A DNA stretch of 64,000 bases from Dichotomicrobium sp964540795 (GTDB lineage Bacteria > Pseudomonadota > Alphaproteobacteria > Rhizobiales > Rhodomicrobiaceae), in assembly GCA_964540795.1 (NCBI GenBank), contig CAZINX010000001.1:372001-436000 (forward strand), read 5' to 3'. This document shows positions 34,171 to 43,208 of this stretch, piece after piece. A program made the translations under genes and the position numbers. Numbering within the stretch: position 1 is the stretch's first letter; every line of letters starts with the position of its first letter. Below the pieces are notes generated by a model. The model saw only the letters and a list, made by a program, of their open reading frames with translations, was not told the origin of the DNA and ran no database searches.

Positions 34171-34985
34171 CAGGCCACCCGGCCTTGCTCACGCGGAGTG
34201 ATGGCTGCATCCCGGGGCATCCGCGAAAACAGCCGATAAACATTTTCGGTCGTCGCTCGCGCGATCTCGTCTTCGCTCACGCCCTTGACCTCGGCCAGCA
34301 CCTTCGCCGTGTGGCGCACATAGGCCGGCTCGTTGCGCTTGCCGCGATGGGGCACAGGCGCGAGATAAGGCGCGTCGGTCTCGACCAGTACGCGGTCCAT
34401 CGGCACGGTCGCGGCAATCTCGCGCAGTTCATCCGCCCGCTTGAAGGTCAGGACGCCTGAAAACGATACGTAAAGCCCCAGCGCCAGCCCCCGCCGCGCC
34501 AGTTCCGGGCCGGAGGTAAAGCAGTGCAGCACCGCGCTGAACGCGCCCTTGCCCATCTCTTCTTCGAGGATGGCGGCGGTGTCGTCTTCCGCCTCGCGCG
34601 AGTGGATCACCAGCGGCAGGCCGGTTTGCCGCGCGGCCTCGATATGACGGCGGAAGCCCGCCGTCTGATCTTCCACGGCGCTGAAATCATAGTGGTAATC
34701 CAGCCCCGCCTCGCCGATCGCGACGACCTTGTCGCGCTTCGCCGCCGCCAGAATGTCCTCCAGCAGCACGTCCTTCTCTTCGGTGGCGTAGTGCGGGTGC
34801 GTGCCGGCGGAGCAGAACACGTCCGCATAGGCCTGCGTGAGCGCGTAAATCTCCTCGAAGCGTCGCATCCGCGTGGAGATCGTAATCATCGGGCTGACGC
34901 CAGCCTCGCGCGCCCGCGCGATGACCGCATCGCGTTCCGGCGCGAAGTCGGGAAAATCCAGATGGCAATGGCTGTCGATGAGCAT
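34170..34985 (-). CDS. tatD: TatD family metal-dependent DNase
   Basis: A 271-residue amidohydrolase-fold protein with 3'-5' exonuclease-type activity in the family, linked to DNA repair and oxidative damage. The metal site starts at SHCHLDF; further ligands are in GEAGLDYH, VIHSREAEDD, LHCFTSG and ETDAPYLAP. It overlaps metG by one base if ATG 34985 is used (TGATG), or by four if the preceding GTG is used. It forms part of the tmk-holB-metG-tatD-MBL run that is conserved in Hyphomicrobiales. Family confidence is high; physiological role is not fixed. Confidence 0.93.
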   Translation of the reverse strand: MLIDSHCHLDFPDFAPERDAVIARAREAGVSPMITISTRMRRFEEIYALTQAYADVFCSAGTHPHYATEEKDVLLEDILAAAKRDKVVAIGEAGLDYHYDFSAVEDQTAGFRRHIEAARQTGLPLVIHSREAEDDTAAILEEEMGKGAFSAVLHCFTSGPELARRGLALGLYVSFSGVLTFKRADELREIAATVPMDRVLVETDAPYLAPVPHRGKRNEPAYVRHTAKVLAEVKGVSEDEIARATTENVYRLFSRMPRDAAITPREQGRVA

Positions 34986-36550
34986 CACTGAGCGGCTTGT
35001 TTCTCATCCTGTTCGACAAAGCGCGGGAAGACCGGCTCCGGCTTTGGCAACTGTGTGCCCGCGGGTAACCGGCCGGCCTCGCCCAGATGGGCGAAATCGC
35101 GCGCATCATTCGGCACGGCGAGCTGGTCGAGCAGCTTGCCCGCTGCCTCCGGCGTCAGGGCTTGCGCGAGGATCGCGACCTGGCGCACGACTTCGGCCGT
35201 AACATAGAGCACCGTGCCCATGCGCGGCGGATCGGTCTTCTTCAGCGCCCACGGTTCCTGCGCGGCGAAATAGCGGTTGGCCTCTCCTACGACGTTCCAG
35301 ACCGCCTCGGCGGCCTTGTGGATCGCCTGCGTCTCCAGCGCCTCGCGCACTGTCGCAAGCGTTCCGTCCGCAAGCGCCAGCAGCGCGCGGTCCGCATCGG
35401 TGAACTCGCCCGGCTCCGGCAGCGCGCCCCCGCAGTTCTTGGCGATCATGCTCAGGGAACGCTGAGCAAGGTTGCCCAGATCATTCGCCAGATCGGCGTT
35501 GATGCGATTGACGATGGCCTCATGGCTGTAGCTGCCGTCCTGCCCGAACGGCACCTCGCGCAGCAGGAAATAGCGAAGCTGATCGACGCCATAGACCGAG
35601 ACGAGCGCGAACGGATCGACAACATTGCCGACCGATTTCGACATCTTCTCGCCCCGGTTGAACAAAAAGCCGTGCGCGAAAACCCTTTTGGGCAGCGGGA
35701 GACCCGCCGACATCAGAAACGCCGGCCAGTAGACCGCGTGGAAGCGCAGGATGTCCTTGCCGATCACATGCAAGTCGGCCGGCCAGTAGCGCTTGTAGCT
35801 CCCACTGTCGGTATCAGGATAACCGACGCCCGTAATGTAGTTCGTCAGTGCGTCCACCCATACATAAATGACATGCCCCGGCGCATTCGGCACCGGGATG
35901 CCCCAGTCCAACGTGGTGCGTGAGATCGACAGGTCCATCAGCCCGCCTTCCACGAAACTCACAACCTCGTTGCGGCGCTCGGGCGGCAGAATGAAATCCG
36001 GGTTTTCGGCGTAGTGCTCGAGCAGGCCCGGTCCATATTTCGACAGGCGAAAGAAATAGGTCTGCTCCTCGGTCCACTCCACCGGCGTGCCGGTTGGCCC
36101 GCGGCGCACGCCGTCCTCGCCCACTTGCGTCTCGCTTTCGGCGTAGAAAGCTTCGTCGCGCACCGAGTACCAGCCCGCATAGGTGTCAAGATAGATGTCG
36201 CCCTGCGCCTCCATCCGCTTCCAGATATGCGCGACAGCCTCGTAATGGCGCGGCTCGGTGGTGCGGATGAAGTCGTCGTTGGAGACCTCCAGGACCCGGC
36301 ACATCTCCTGAAACTGCGGGGTGTTTCGATCTCCCAGTTGCTGGGGCGTCAGCCCCTGTTTCTGGGCCGTCTGCTTCATCTTCAGCCCGTGCTCGTCCAC
36401 GCCGGTGAGGAAGAAAACATCGTAGCCGTCCAGCCGGCGGAAGCGCGCCAGCGCGTCGGTCGCAATGGCCTCGTAGGCGTGGCCGATATGCGGCGCGCCG
36501 TTGGGGTAGGAAATGGCCGTGGTCAGATAATAAGCGGGCTTGGTCGTCAT
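34985..36550 (-). CDS. metG: Methionyl-tRNA synthetase
   Basis: A 521-residue class I aminoacyl-tRNA synthetase that charges tRNA-Met. The HIGH signature is HIGH at residues 21-24 (SYPNGAPHIGHAYE) and KMSKS is in GEKMSKSVGN (near residue 300). No zinc-knuckle cysteines are seen in the connective peptide, and there is no C-terminal tRNA-binding EMAP domain, so this is the short type common in alphaproteobacteria. It lies 51 nt after holB and overlaps tatD. Confidence 0.96.
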   Translation of the reverse strand: MTTKPAYYLTTAISYPNGAPHIGHAYEAIATDALARFRRLDGYDVFFLTGVDEHGLKMKQTAQKQGLTPQQLGDRNTPQFQEMCRVLEVSNDDFIRTTEPRHYEAVAHIWKRMEAQGDIYLDTYAGWYSVRDEAFYAESETQVGEDGVRRGPTGTPVEWTEEQTYFFRLSKYGPGLLEHYAENPDFILPPERRNEVVSFVEGGLMDLSISRTTLDWGIPVPNAPGHVIYVWVDALTNYITGVGYPDTDSGSYKRYWPADLHVIGKDILRFHAVYWPAFLMSAGLPLPKRVFAHGFLFNRGEKMSKSVGNVVDPFALVSVYGVDQLRYFLLREVPFGQDGSYSHEAIVNRINADLANDLGNLAQRSLSMIAKNCGGALPEPGEFTDADRALLALADGTLATVREALETQAIHKAAEAVWNVVGEANRYFAAQEPWALKKTDPPRMGTVLYVTAEVVRQVAILAQALTPEAAGKLLDQLAVPNDARDFAHLGEAGRLPAGTQLPKPEPVFPRFVEQDEKQAAQ

Positions 36551-36601
36551 CTGCGTATTGTTCCGCCTTGAGGGTTGCTGCGCTTGCGGCGTCCGCGCGC
36601 T

Positions 36602-37687
36602 TTACGCCGGATGCGCGCGCTTTGCCAGCCGCGCGGCGTTTTCGATCTCGCTGAACAGCCGCATCAGCGCTGCGCCGCGGTCGAGATTGAGCGTCTCGGC
36701 CTCTGCCCGCAAGCGCTTCCCTGTGTCCCACACCTCCATCCATCGCGCAAGGCTGTGCGCGTGGAACACGCCGGAGCTGTGAGGCGATTGCGCGGCCTGC
36801 CGGATCGCCGCGGCCAGCGCGTCCTCGACCAGATCGAAGACAAGATCGTATCCCGGGCCGGACTTGGCATTGCTCGCGGTCTCGATCAAACGGAACACCT
36901 CGGCGTCGTCAAGGCGCGGAAGGCGCTCGAACATCTGCCGGATCAGGGCGTAGGCCTCAGCGCCGCCGCCGGCAATCAGCTCCAGCGCGCGCCGGGGCCG
37001 GCCGTTCGTGGCGGCGAGGATCGGCTCCAGCGTCTCCGGCTCAGGCACATTTACGCCGGCCGCCGCGCAGGCAGCTTCAACCGCCTGGCCCGTCTCTTCC
37101 GCGCCCAGCGGGCGCAGGCGCAGACGCTCGCAGCGTGAGGCGATGGTCGGGAGCAGGCGGCCCGCGCTCGTGGCGATCAGGAAGAACAGCGTGCGCGGCG
37201 GCGGCTCCTCCAGCGATTTCAGCAGGGCGTTCGCCGAACTGGTGTTGAAATCGTCAGCGCTGTCAACGATCACCACGCGCCAGCCCTCCCCCGCCGTCGT
37301 GCCGAGAAAGTGCCGGAGCCGGCGCACATCATCGACCGCGATCTGCGTGCGCAATTTCCTGGTTTGCGGATTGAGCATCCGGCGCACGACCATGAGCCGC
37401 GGATGCGCCTGCGCCGCGATCAGCCGCCGCGTTTCCTCGATGCTCTCGACGCCCTGGGCCAGCGCCTCCGCCGTGAAGTCGTAGACCAGCGTTGCCTTGC
37501 CGATGCCCGGCGGGCCCGCGACGATCCACCCATGCGCGATCCGTGCGCCGTGCAGCCGCTCGCTCAGGCGGGCGCGTTCGGCGGCGTGCCCGACGAGACC
37601 GGCGGTCTCGCGCGGATGCGGCCATTCGCCGAGGCGGTCCGCTTCCGGCGGCGGTGTGTCGGGGCTTTGTCGTGCGGGTCGGGCCAT
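36602..37687 (-). CDS. holB: DNA polymerase III delta' subunit
   Basis: A 361-residue clamp-loader subunit of the AAA+ family. A P-loop-like GPPGIGKA (residues 58-65) is followed by the sensor region ANALLKSLEEPP and the SRC motif (IASRCERLRLRPL). The N-terminus has a ~25-residue Pro-rich extension. Unlike tau/gamma, the zinc cysteines are not visible. It begins 3 nt after tmk, the usual tmk-holB pair. The assignment rests on context and the LEEPP and SRC motifs. Confidence 0.93.
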   Translation of the reverse strand: MARPARQSPDTPPPEADRLGEWPHPRETAGLVGHAAERARLSERLHGARIAHGWIVAGPPGIGKATLVYDFTAEALAQGVESIEETRRLIAAQAHPRLMVVRRMLNPQTRKLRTQIAVDDVRRLRHFLGTTAGEGWRVVIVDSADDFNTSSANALLKSLEEPPPRTLFFLIATSAGRLLPTIASRCERLRLRPLGAEETGQAVEAACAAAGVNVPEPETLEPILAATNGRPRRALELIAGGGAEAYALIRQMFERLPRLDDAEVFRLIETASNAKSGPGYDLVFDLVEDALAAAIRQAAQSPHSSGVFHAHSLARWMEVWDTGKRLRAEAETLNLDRGAALMRLFSEIENAARLAKRAHPA

Positions 37688-37690
37688 CGG

Positions 37691-38329
37691 TTACGGGTTC
37701 AGGCGTTCTTCGACGACCTTCCAGATCGCGGCTTCCACCGTCTCCGGGTCGGCCGAGGCGTCGATCACCGCGCAGCGCCAAGGCTCGCAGCGCGCGATGT
37801 TCAGGAATTCCGAGCGCAGGTTCTGGTGAAATGCCAGCGGCATTTTTTCGTAACGGTCCTTTTCCGTGCCCTTGAGCCGTTCCAGCGCCTGCTCGGCTGG
37901 CAGGTCGAGGATCAGCGTCAGGTCCGGGCGCGTGGGCCAGACGATCGTGCGCTCCATCGCCTCAAGCATGGACAAGGGCACCTCGCCGCCCGCGCCCTGA
38001 TAGGCCCGTGTCGAGTCGGAAAAGCGGTCGCAGACCACCCACTTGCCCCCGTCAAGGGCGGGACGGATGGTGATTTCCAGATGGGAATGGCGCGCGGCAT
38101 AGAATAGTGCCGCCTCGGCCAGTCCGCCGAACCGCTCGATCTTGCCGGACAGCAGCAATTCGCGGATTTGCTCGGCGCGGGGCGAGCCGCCGGGTTCGCG
38201 CGTCAGCACCACGCTGTGTCCGCGCGACTCCAGCCGGTCGCGCAGACGCTTGGCCTGAGTGGATTTGCCTGCGCCCTCCCCGCCTTCGAGCGTGATGAAT
38301 TTGCCTGCCGACAAAGCCGCCTGTCCCAT
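37691..38329 (-). CDS. tmk: Thymidylate kinase
   Basis: A 212-residue kinase that makes dTDP from dTMP. The P-loop is GGEGAGKST (residues 16-24), the DR(F/Y) motif is VVCDRFSDSTRAYQG and the lid region follows LKGTEKDRYE. Its stop is 3 nt from the holB start. It is 39 nt downstream of dacA. Length is typical. Confidence 0.96.
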   Translation of the reverse strand: MGQAALSAGKFITLEGGEGAGKSTQAKRLRDRLESRGHSVVLTREPGGSPRAEQIRELLLSGKIERFGGLAEAALFYAARHSHLEITIRPALDGGKWVVCDRFSDSTRAYQGAGGEVPLSMLEAMERTIVWPTRPDLTLILDLPAEQALERLKGTEKDRYEKMPLAFHQNLRSEFLNIARCEPWRCAVIDASADPETVEAAIWKVVEERLNP

Positions 38330-38368
38330 GTCGCGATTGTTCAGGCGCCGCGCGCCCTCCGCGACTGT

Positions 38369-39526
38369 TTATAACAGCCAACCGAAGGCCAGCATCAGGA
38401 TGGTATCGAAACCGCGCGCGATCACGCCGCCTTTCTCCACATCTTCCGCAGCGTAGAGCGGCGCGCTGTTGCTGATGCCTTCATCGGTCGTGACGCGGAT
38501 TTCGGCCACGCGTTCGCCCTGCGCAATCGGCGGATAGAGCGGCCCGACATAGGCGATTTCGGCAGAAATGCGCTCACGCTCCGTCGCCCGCGGCAAAAGG
38601 ATCGTGACATCGCCCTCGCCCGTCAGATCGACGAAGCGGCTGTCCCCGCCCCAAACACGGGCGGTCCCGACGATCTCGCCCGCGTCGAACAGCGTGAATT
38701 GCCTGAAGCTGCGCAGGCCCCAGTTGAGCAGCCGGACCGCCTCGTTGCGCCGGGCGCTGCTGGTCTCCAGTCCATTGACGACGGCAATCATGCGCCGCCC
38801 ATCGGTCTGGGCCGAGGCGACCACACCGTAACCCGATCCGCTCGTGAAGCCTGTTTTCAACCCGTCGGCCTTGCCATCGCGCACCAGCCGGTTCCGGTTA
38901 AGAAAGCGGTGGCGGCGATATTTGAGTTCAGGCTCGGCAAAATAGCCGTAATACTCGGGGTATTCCCGGATGACATGGCGCGCCAGCACAGCCAGATCGC
39001 GTGCGGACATGTAATGATTGGGATCGGGCAGGCCGGTCGAATTGACGAAGTTGGAATTCTCCAGCCCAATTTCGTCAGCATAGTTGTTCATCAGGCGGGC
39101 GAAGCCTTCTTCCGAGCCGGCGAGACCCTCCGCCAGAACGATGCTGGCGTCGTTGCCCGACTGGATCACAACGCCGCGCACAAGCTGCTCCACCGTGACC
39201 GAGGAATTGATCGGCGCGAACATTGCCGAAGTGCGCGAGGGCGCGCCACCCGTCCGCCATGCATTCTCGCTCACCACGAATTCGTCGTCGAGTTCGAGCC
39301 GCCCGTCCTTGAGCGCCTTGAACACGACAGCAAGCGTCATGAGCTTGCTCATGCTGGCAGGCGGCATCTGCTCGTCGCCGCGCTTGTTGTAGAGCACCGC
39401 GCCGGTTTCGTGGTCCATCAGGAAAGCGTAAGGGGCATCGCTCTCAAAGGCCGCGCGCGCCGGTTGGGCCGCCCAGGCGGCCAGGACACTCAGAACCACT
39501 GCCCAAACAACGAAAAATCCACGCAC
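38369..39526 (-). CDS. dacA: D-alanyl-D-alanine carboxypeptidase (low-molecular-weight PBP, S11)
   Basis: A 385-residue periplasmic serine peptidase that trims the terminal D-Ala of peptidoglycan stem peptides. It has a signal peptide ending near AQPARA (residue ~25). The active-site motifs are SMSK (Ser58, Lys61), SGN (IQSGNDAS) and KTG (GLKTGFTSG). A C-terminal PBP5-type beta domain ends in a hydrophobic, weakly amphipathic stretch (IARGFDTILMLAFGWLL) that may anchor it to the membrane. Start is GTG with GGGGCGAAACA before it. It lies between rlpA and tmk. Confidence 0.94.
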   Translation of the reverse strand: MRGFFVVWAVVLSVLAAWAAQPARAAFESDAPYAFLMDHETGAVLYNKRGDEQMPPASMSKLMTLAVVFKALKDGRLELDDEFVVSENAWRTGGAPSRTSAMFAPINSSVTVEQLVRGVVIQSGNDASIVLAEGLAGSEEGFARLMNNYADEIGLENSNFVNSTGLPDPNHYMSARDLAVLARHVIREYPEYYGYFAEPELKYRRHRFLNRNRLVRDGKADGLKTGFTSGSGYGVVASAQTDGRRMIAVVNGLETSSARRNEAVRLLNWGLRSFRQFTLFDAGEIVGTARVWGGDSRFVDLTGEGDVTILLPRATERERISAEIAYVGPLYPPIAQGERVAEIRVTTDEGISNSAPLYAAEDVEKGGVIARGFDTILMLAFGWLL

Positions 39527-39609
39527 TGTTTCGCCCCGCGCTTACAAACCCTTGCCCATACCGCAACATCGGCATGGACAAAGACTTAACACCAGCGGCG
39601 CAAAAAAAA

Positions 39610-40341
39610 TCAACCGTCGCGCGGGCGGGTCCTGCGCGCATCTGAGGCGGGGTCGGCCGCGCCAAGGCGGGTCGGCTGGTCGTCATACCAGGGCTGTGAG
39701 GCCAGAAACGCCTGCTCGAAGCTGTCATCGCCGTCAAGCGGCGCGGGCCGCAGATACGACACTCGCACCGGACCGGTCCCGGCCTTGTGGATGCCCAGCA
39801 GCTTCGCCGCCCGGCGCGACAGGTCGATGATCCGGTTGCGCGCGAAGGGGCCGCGGTCGTTGACCCGCAGAACCAGCGAGCGCCCATTGCCCAGATGCGT
39901 CACCTTGACGTAGCTCGGCAGCGGCAGCGTCGGGTGCGCCGCCGTCAGCGCGTCCATGTCATAGATCTCGCCGTTGGCCGTTTTCCGGCCATGAAACATC
40001 TCGCCGTACCAGGAGGCGGTGCCCGCGCGGTCATAATCCGGGTCCTTGCGCGGCACGACCGTCTCGCCAGCCGCCACGTAAGGATCGCCGATCTTGCGCA
40101 CGCCGCCGCCCTTCGGCACCGGCGCGCCGAGCGCGACAACCCGCGGACTAAGCTTTTGCGTTTCGTCTTCCGGCGCGTCGGTGCCGCCAAGCATACGGGT
40201 AAGCGGCGATTTTCCCTCGCCCTCCTCGCCAGTGCTGGCGAGGGTCAGCGACATCGCAGATGGCTCGGGTCCGGCGCAGCCGGCGAGCAACAGACCGGAA
40301 ACCATGAGCATTGCAAAACGCGGAACAGTCTGGACGGGCAT
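39610..40341 (-). CDS. rlpA: RlpA-like septal ring lytic transglycosylase, lipoprotein
   Basis: A 243-residue lipoprotein. The lipobox is LLLAGC, with the lipidated Cys at residue 22. The double-psi beta-barrel domain contains GTASWYGEMFHGRKTANGEIYD and VRVNDRGPF...DLSRRAA, the RlpA signature including the catalytic glutamate and aspartate. The C-terminal part (~45 residues) has no SPOR domain, unlike E. coli RlpA, so septal targeting by denuded glycan binding is not evident. ATG 40341 (GAGAAAG upstream) is preferred to an upstream TTG. Confidence 0.9.
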   Translation of the reverse strand: MPVQTVPRFAMLMVSGLLLAGCAGPEPSAMSLTLASTGEEGEGKSPLTRMLGGTDAPEDETQKLSPRVVALGAPVPKGGGVRKIGDPYVAAGETVVPRKDPDYDRAGTASWYGEMFHGRKTANGEIYDMDALTAAHPTLPLPSYVKVTHLGNGRSLVLRVNDRGPFARNRIIDLSRRAAKLLGIHKAGTGPVRVSYLRPAPLDGDDSFEQAFLASQPWYDDQPTRLGAADPASDARRTRPRDG

Positions 40342-40562
40342 GAGTGCTTTCTCGATCAAGGTCAAACCTGCTAGAGAGGGCGTGCCCCGGAATGGGCCGC
40401 GGTGGTAGGAATTCGTAACCGAACAACCTGAGCGTGCGGTAAAATCCGCGCGAATAATTAGAACGTTCCCGAAACTTCATGATTCGCGGGGCGAACCTGT
40501 GACCGCGCAAGGACGGCGGCAGGATTTTTGTTCGCTCCGCCGCGACAAGGCGTTCCCCAGGA

Positions 40563-41801
40563 ATGGACAGGCCCACCACCCGAGCCGGCGAGACGCAACT
40601 CAAGCGCACGGTCACCTTGCTGCCGCTGACGCTTTACGGGCTTGGCGTCATCGTCGGGGCGGGCATCTATGTCCTGATCGGGGAAACGGCGGCGCGCGCG
40701 GGCTTCTATACGCCGCTGGCCTATCTCGTCGCGTCGATGCTGGTCGCGCTGACGGCCGCCTCCTATGCCGAGCTGTCAACCTCGTTTCCGGTGAGCGCGG
40801 CGGAAACGGCCTATATTCGCGCGGGGCTGCGCGTCGAATGGCTGGCGACGCTCGCGGGGCTGCTGGTCTGCGTCTCCGGCATCATCTCCTCGGCCACGCT
40901 CGTTCAGGGCGGCGCGGGCTACGCCGCATCGCTGACCGGACTGCCGCCGCTTGCGCTGGCGGTGTTCTTCGCGCTGCTGCTGGGCGCAATCGTCGGGCTG
41001 GGCATCGAGCTGTCGGTCGGGGTGATCGCCACAGTCACGGTCATCGAGGTCGGCGGCCTCGTGCTGATCGCCGGGCTTGGGTTTGGCAATGTCGAGGCGG
41101 TTCAGACCGGCATCGCGGCGCATTACACGCCGCTGGACATGAGCGCGGCCGTAGGCGTCATTTCCGGGGTGCTTCTGGCCTTCTTCGCGTTCATCGGCTT
41201 CGAGGACATGGTCAACATCGCCGAGGAGGTGAAGGAGCCGGAGCGCAACATGCCGCGCGCCATTGCGTTCGCCCTCATCAGCGTCACGGTCCTCTACATG
41301 GCCATTGCGCTGGTGGCGGTGATCTACGTCGATACGGCGGACCTCGCCGCCTCCGACGCGCCGCTCAGCCTGGTGTTCGAGCGGGTGACGGCGCTCTCCG
41401 GCGCGCCGATCAGCGTGATCGCCATTGTCGCGGCGCTGGGCGGCGTGGTCGCGCAGATGGTTATGTCGACGCGCATCCTCTACGGGCTGGGGCGCATGGG
41501 CAAACTGCCGGGCTGGTTTGGCGCAGTCCATCCGCGCACGCGCACTCCAATGAACGCCACCGTTCTCGTGGTCGCCCTCATCGTGCTGCTGACGGTGATG
41601 CTGCCGACCCGCGAACTGGCCGAGACCACGGCCGCGGGCACGCTTTTCGCCTTTTCGTTCGTCAATCTCGCGCTCTGGCGCATGAAAGGCCGCGCAGATT
41701 ATCGCTCCGGCGGCTTTTCCGTGCCGCGCATTGTCCCGCTGCTCGGCGCGGTGCTGTCGATGTCTTTCCTTATCAATGAGATGATCCGCCGTGCGCTGTG
41801 A
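40563..41801 (+). CDS. APC-family amino acid/polyamine permease
   Basis: A 412-residue transporter with about eleven to twelve hydrophobic helices. The first helix contains GLGVIVGAGIYVLIGE, the broken-helix substrate motif of the APC superfamily. The segment GFEDMVNIAEEVKEPERNMPRAI is the classical conserved loop of amino-acid permeases (often described for CAT-type and YhdG-like members). No C-terminal USP domain is present. It is divergent from rlpA (221-nt gap) and ends 5 nt from the convergent TAXI gene. Substrate cannot be determined. Confidence 0.86.
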   Translation: MDRPTTRAGETQLKRTVTLLPLTLYGLGVIVGAGIYVLIGETAARAGFYTPLAYLVASMLVALTAASYAELSTSFPVSAAETAYIRAGLRVEWLATLAGLLVCVSGIISSATLVQGGAGYAASLTGLPPLALAVFFALLLGAIVGLGIELSVGVIATVTVIEVGGLVLIAGLGFGNVEAVQTGIAAHYTPLDMSAAVGVISGVLLAFFAFIGFEDMVNIAEEVKEPERNMPRAIAFALISVTVLYMAIALVAVIYVDTADLAASDAPLSLVFERVTALSGAPISVIAIVAALGGVVAQMVMSTRILYGLGRMGKLPGWFGAVHPRTRTPMNATVLVVALIVLLTVMLPTRELAETTAAGTLFAFSFVNLALWRMKGRADYRSGGFSVPRIVPLLGAVLSMSFLINEMIRRAL

Positions 41802-41806
41802 TGCCT

Positions 41807-43189
41807 TCAGCGGCTCGTCTTGCGCGTGCGGGGCTGGCGCGTCGCGCGGCCGCTCTGCCCGGCGAGCAGAAGCTGACGCTGGCTGAGCGCGCTCTGCGCA
41901 ACATCCCACACGAAGGAGAAGGATTGCAGCGAGTCCTCGTCGATCCGGTCATTGTCAAGATCGGCGATGACCTCGTGGAAGATGGCGAACAGGCTGCGCC
42001 GCACCTCCTCCAGTTCATCCAGCGAACCCGCCTGCTCCGCCTGATCGACGAGCGCGGCCATGTGCAGGTTATAGCGATCGGCGCGGTTCTTGCGCGCGTT
42101 AGACAGCCAGATGCGCGCCTGCCATAGCCCGGAAACAAGCAGCACCAGCACCGATACCGCCAGCCCGATCGGCTCGGCGTATTCGATCACAAGCGGTGGC
42201 CGGTTGCGCTGGTAGTAGTCCTCCGCGCCCGGATGCACGCCGATGGTCAGCCGCTGCTGCGCGCTCGGCTCGGAGATGAAGGCGGCCTGCCGGTTGGCCT
42301 CGACCATCTGCTGACGGCGCTCGAACAGCGTGGCCACGATCTGGTTGGCGATCTCGTCAGGCAGCCCGGTATTGCCGATCAGCAGCGCATCGACGCCCAG
42401 CACCTCGATCGTCTCGGCCGGCACCGGCTTGTCGCCCGAATAGACGCCCTTAGGCACAGAAACCTGAGTGAGCGCCGGGTTGAAGAGCGCCATCGCCTGA
42501 GCTTGGTCAAGCCCGATCAACTGGATGTCCGCGCGGCGGACGCTCTCGGCGATGGTCTGGTTGCCCAGCGCCATGATGACGAACAGGGCGTCGACCTCGC
42601 CGGCTTCCAGCGCCGCCAGCCCCTCCTGCAGCGTTCCGGCCACCGGCGTGATGTCGCTCGCCGGCACCTGATAGTGTTCCAGCAATCCGTAAAAGGCGAG
42701 ATTCGAGCCGGACCCCGCCGGCATGACGGCGACGCGCTTTCCGGCAAGATCCGGCACATCCGCAATCCCGGCATCGCCGCGCGCGAGCAGATGGTAGACC
42801 TCCGGGTAAAGCCGTGCGATCAGCCTGACATCGCCCGCGAGCGCCGTGTTGCTCTGCACAAGGCCCAGCGTCTCGGGTTCGAGGGCGACGCGCCGGGCGT
42901 TTTCGGCCGCTCCGCCGCTTTGCACCACCGCCGCCGCCAGCGGCGGGTCTGCCCGCCCCAGCGCCTCGGCAATCACCTGCCCGAGCGCGAAATAGCTGCC
43001 GCCTTCCGTGCCAGTCGTGATTGTCACGCGCTCCACGCTGCGCCCCGAAGCAAACAGGAACGCCAATCCGATAAGCACGACGAGAACGAGGCCGATGCCC
43101 ACCGGCAGCCAGCGCCAGACGTTATCGGATGGCGGCAACAGACGCCCGGCGATCCGTCTGATCTGCTCAAGCGCCGGATTGCGGGGCAT
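41807..43189 (-). CDS. Membrane-anchored TAXI-family solute-binding protein
   Basis: A 460-residue protein with an N-terminal transmembrane helix (WRWLPVGIGLVLVVLIGLAFLFA, residues ~26-48) and a periplasmic TAXI domain beginning VTITTGTEGGSYFALGQVIAEAL. The core SGGAAENARRVALEPETLGLVQSN is typical of TRAP-associated extracytoplasmic immunogenic proteins. A second helix (PIGLAVSVLVLLVSGLWQARIWL, ~residue 340) is followed by ~100 cytoplasmic residues, acidic and probably helical. No TRAP permease genes (dctQ, dctM) are near. It may sense a ligand rather than transport one. It lies 19 nt after pyrG. ATG 43189 is preferred to an upstream TTG that would run into pyrG. Confidence 0.8.
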   Translation of the reverse strand: MPRNPALEQIRRIAGRLLPPSDNVWRWLPVGIGLVLVVLIGLAFLFASGRSVERVTITTGTEGGSYFALGQVIAEALGRADPPLAAAVVQSGGAAENARRVALEPETLGLVQSNTALAGDVRLIARLYPEVYHLLARGDAGIADVPDLAGKRVAVMPAGSGSNLAFYGLLEHYQVPASDITPVAGTLQEGLAALEAGEVDALFVIMALGNQTIAESVRRADIQLIGLDQAQAMALFNPALTQVSVPKGVYSGDKPVPAETIEVLGVDALLIGNTGLPDEIANQIVATLFERRQQMVEANRQAAFISEPSAQQRLTIGVHPGAEDYYQRNRPPLVIEYAEPIGLAVSVLVLLVSGLWQARIWLSNARKNRADRYNLHMAALVDQAEQAGSLDELEEVRRSLFAIFHEVIADLDNDRIDEDSLQSFSFVWDVAQSALSQRQLLLAGQSGRATRQPRTRKTSR

Positions 43190-43208
43190 CAATGAAGCTC
43201 CACAGCGC

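Noticed and set aside
40499..41779. 426-codon plus-strand frame overlapping the APC permease
   Set aside because: Different frame of the same DNA; the permease frame has proper transmembrane helices and APC motifs.
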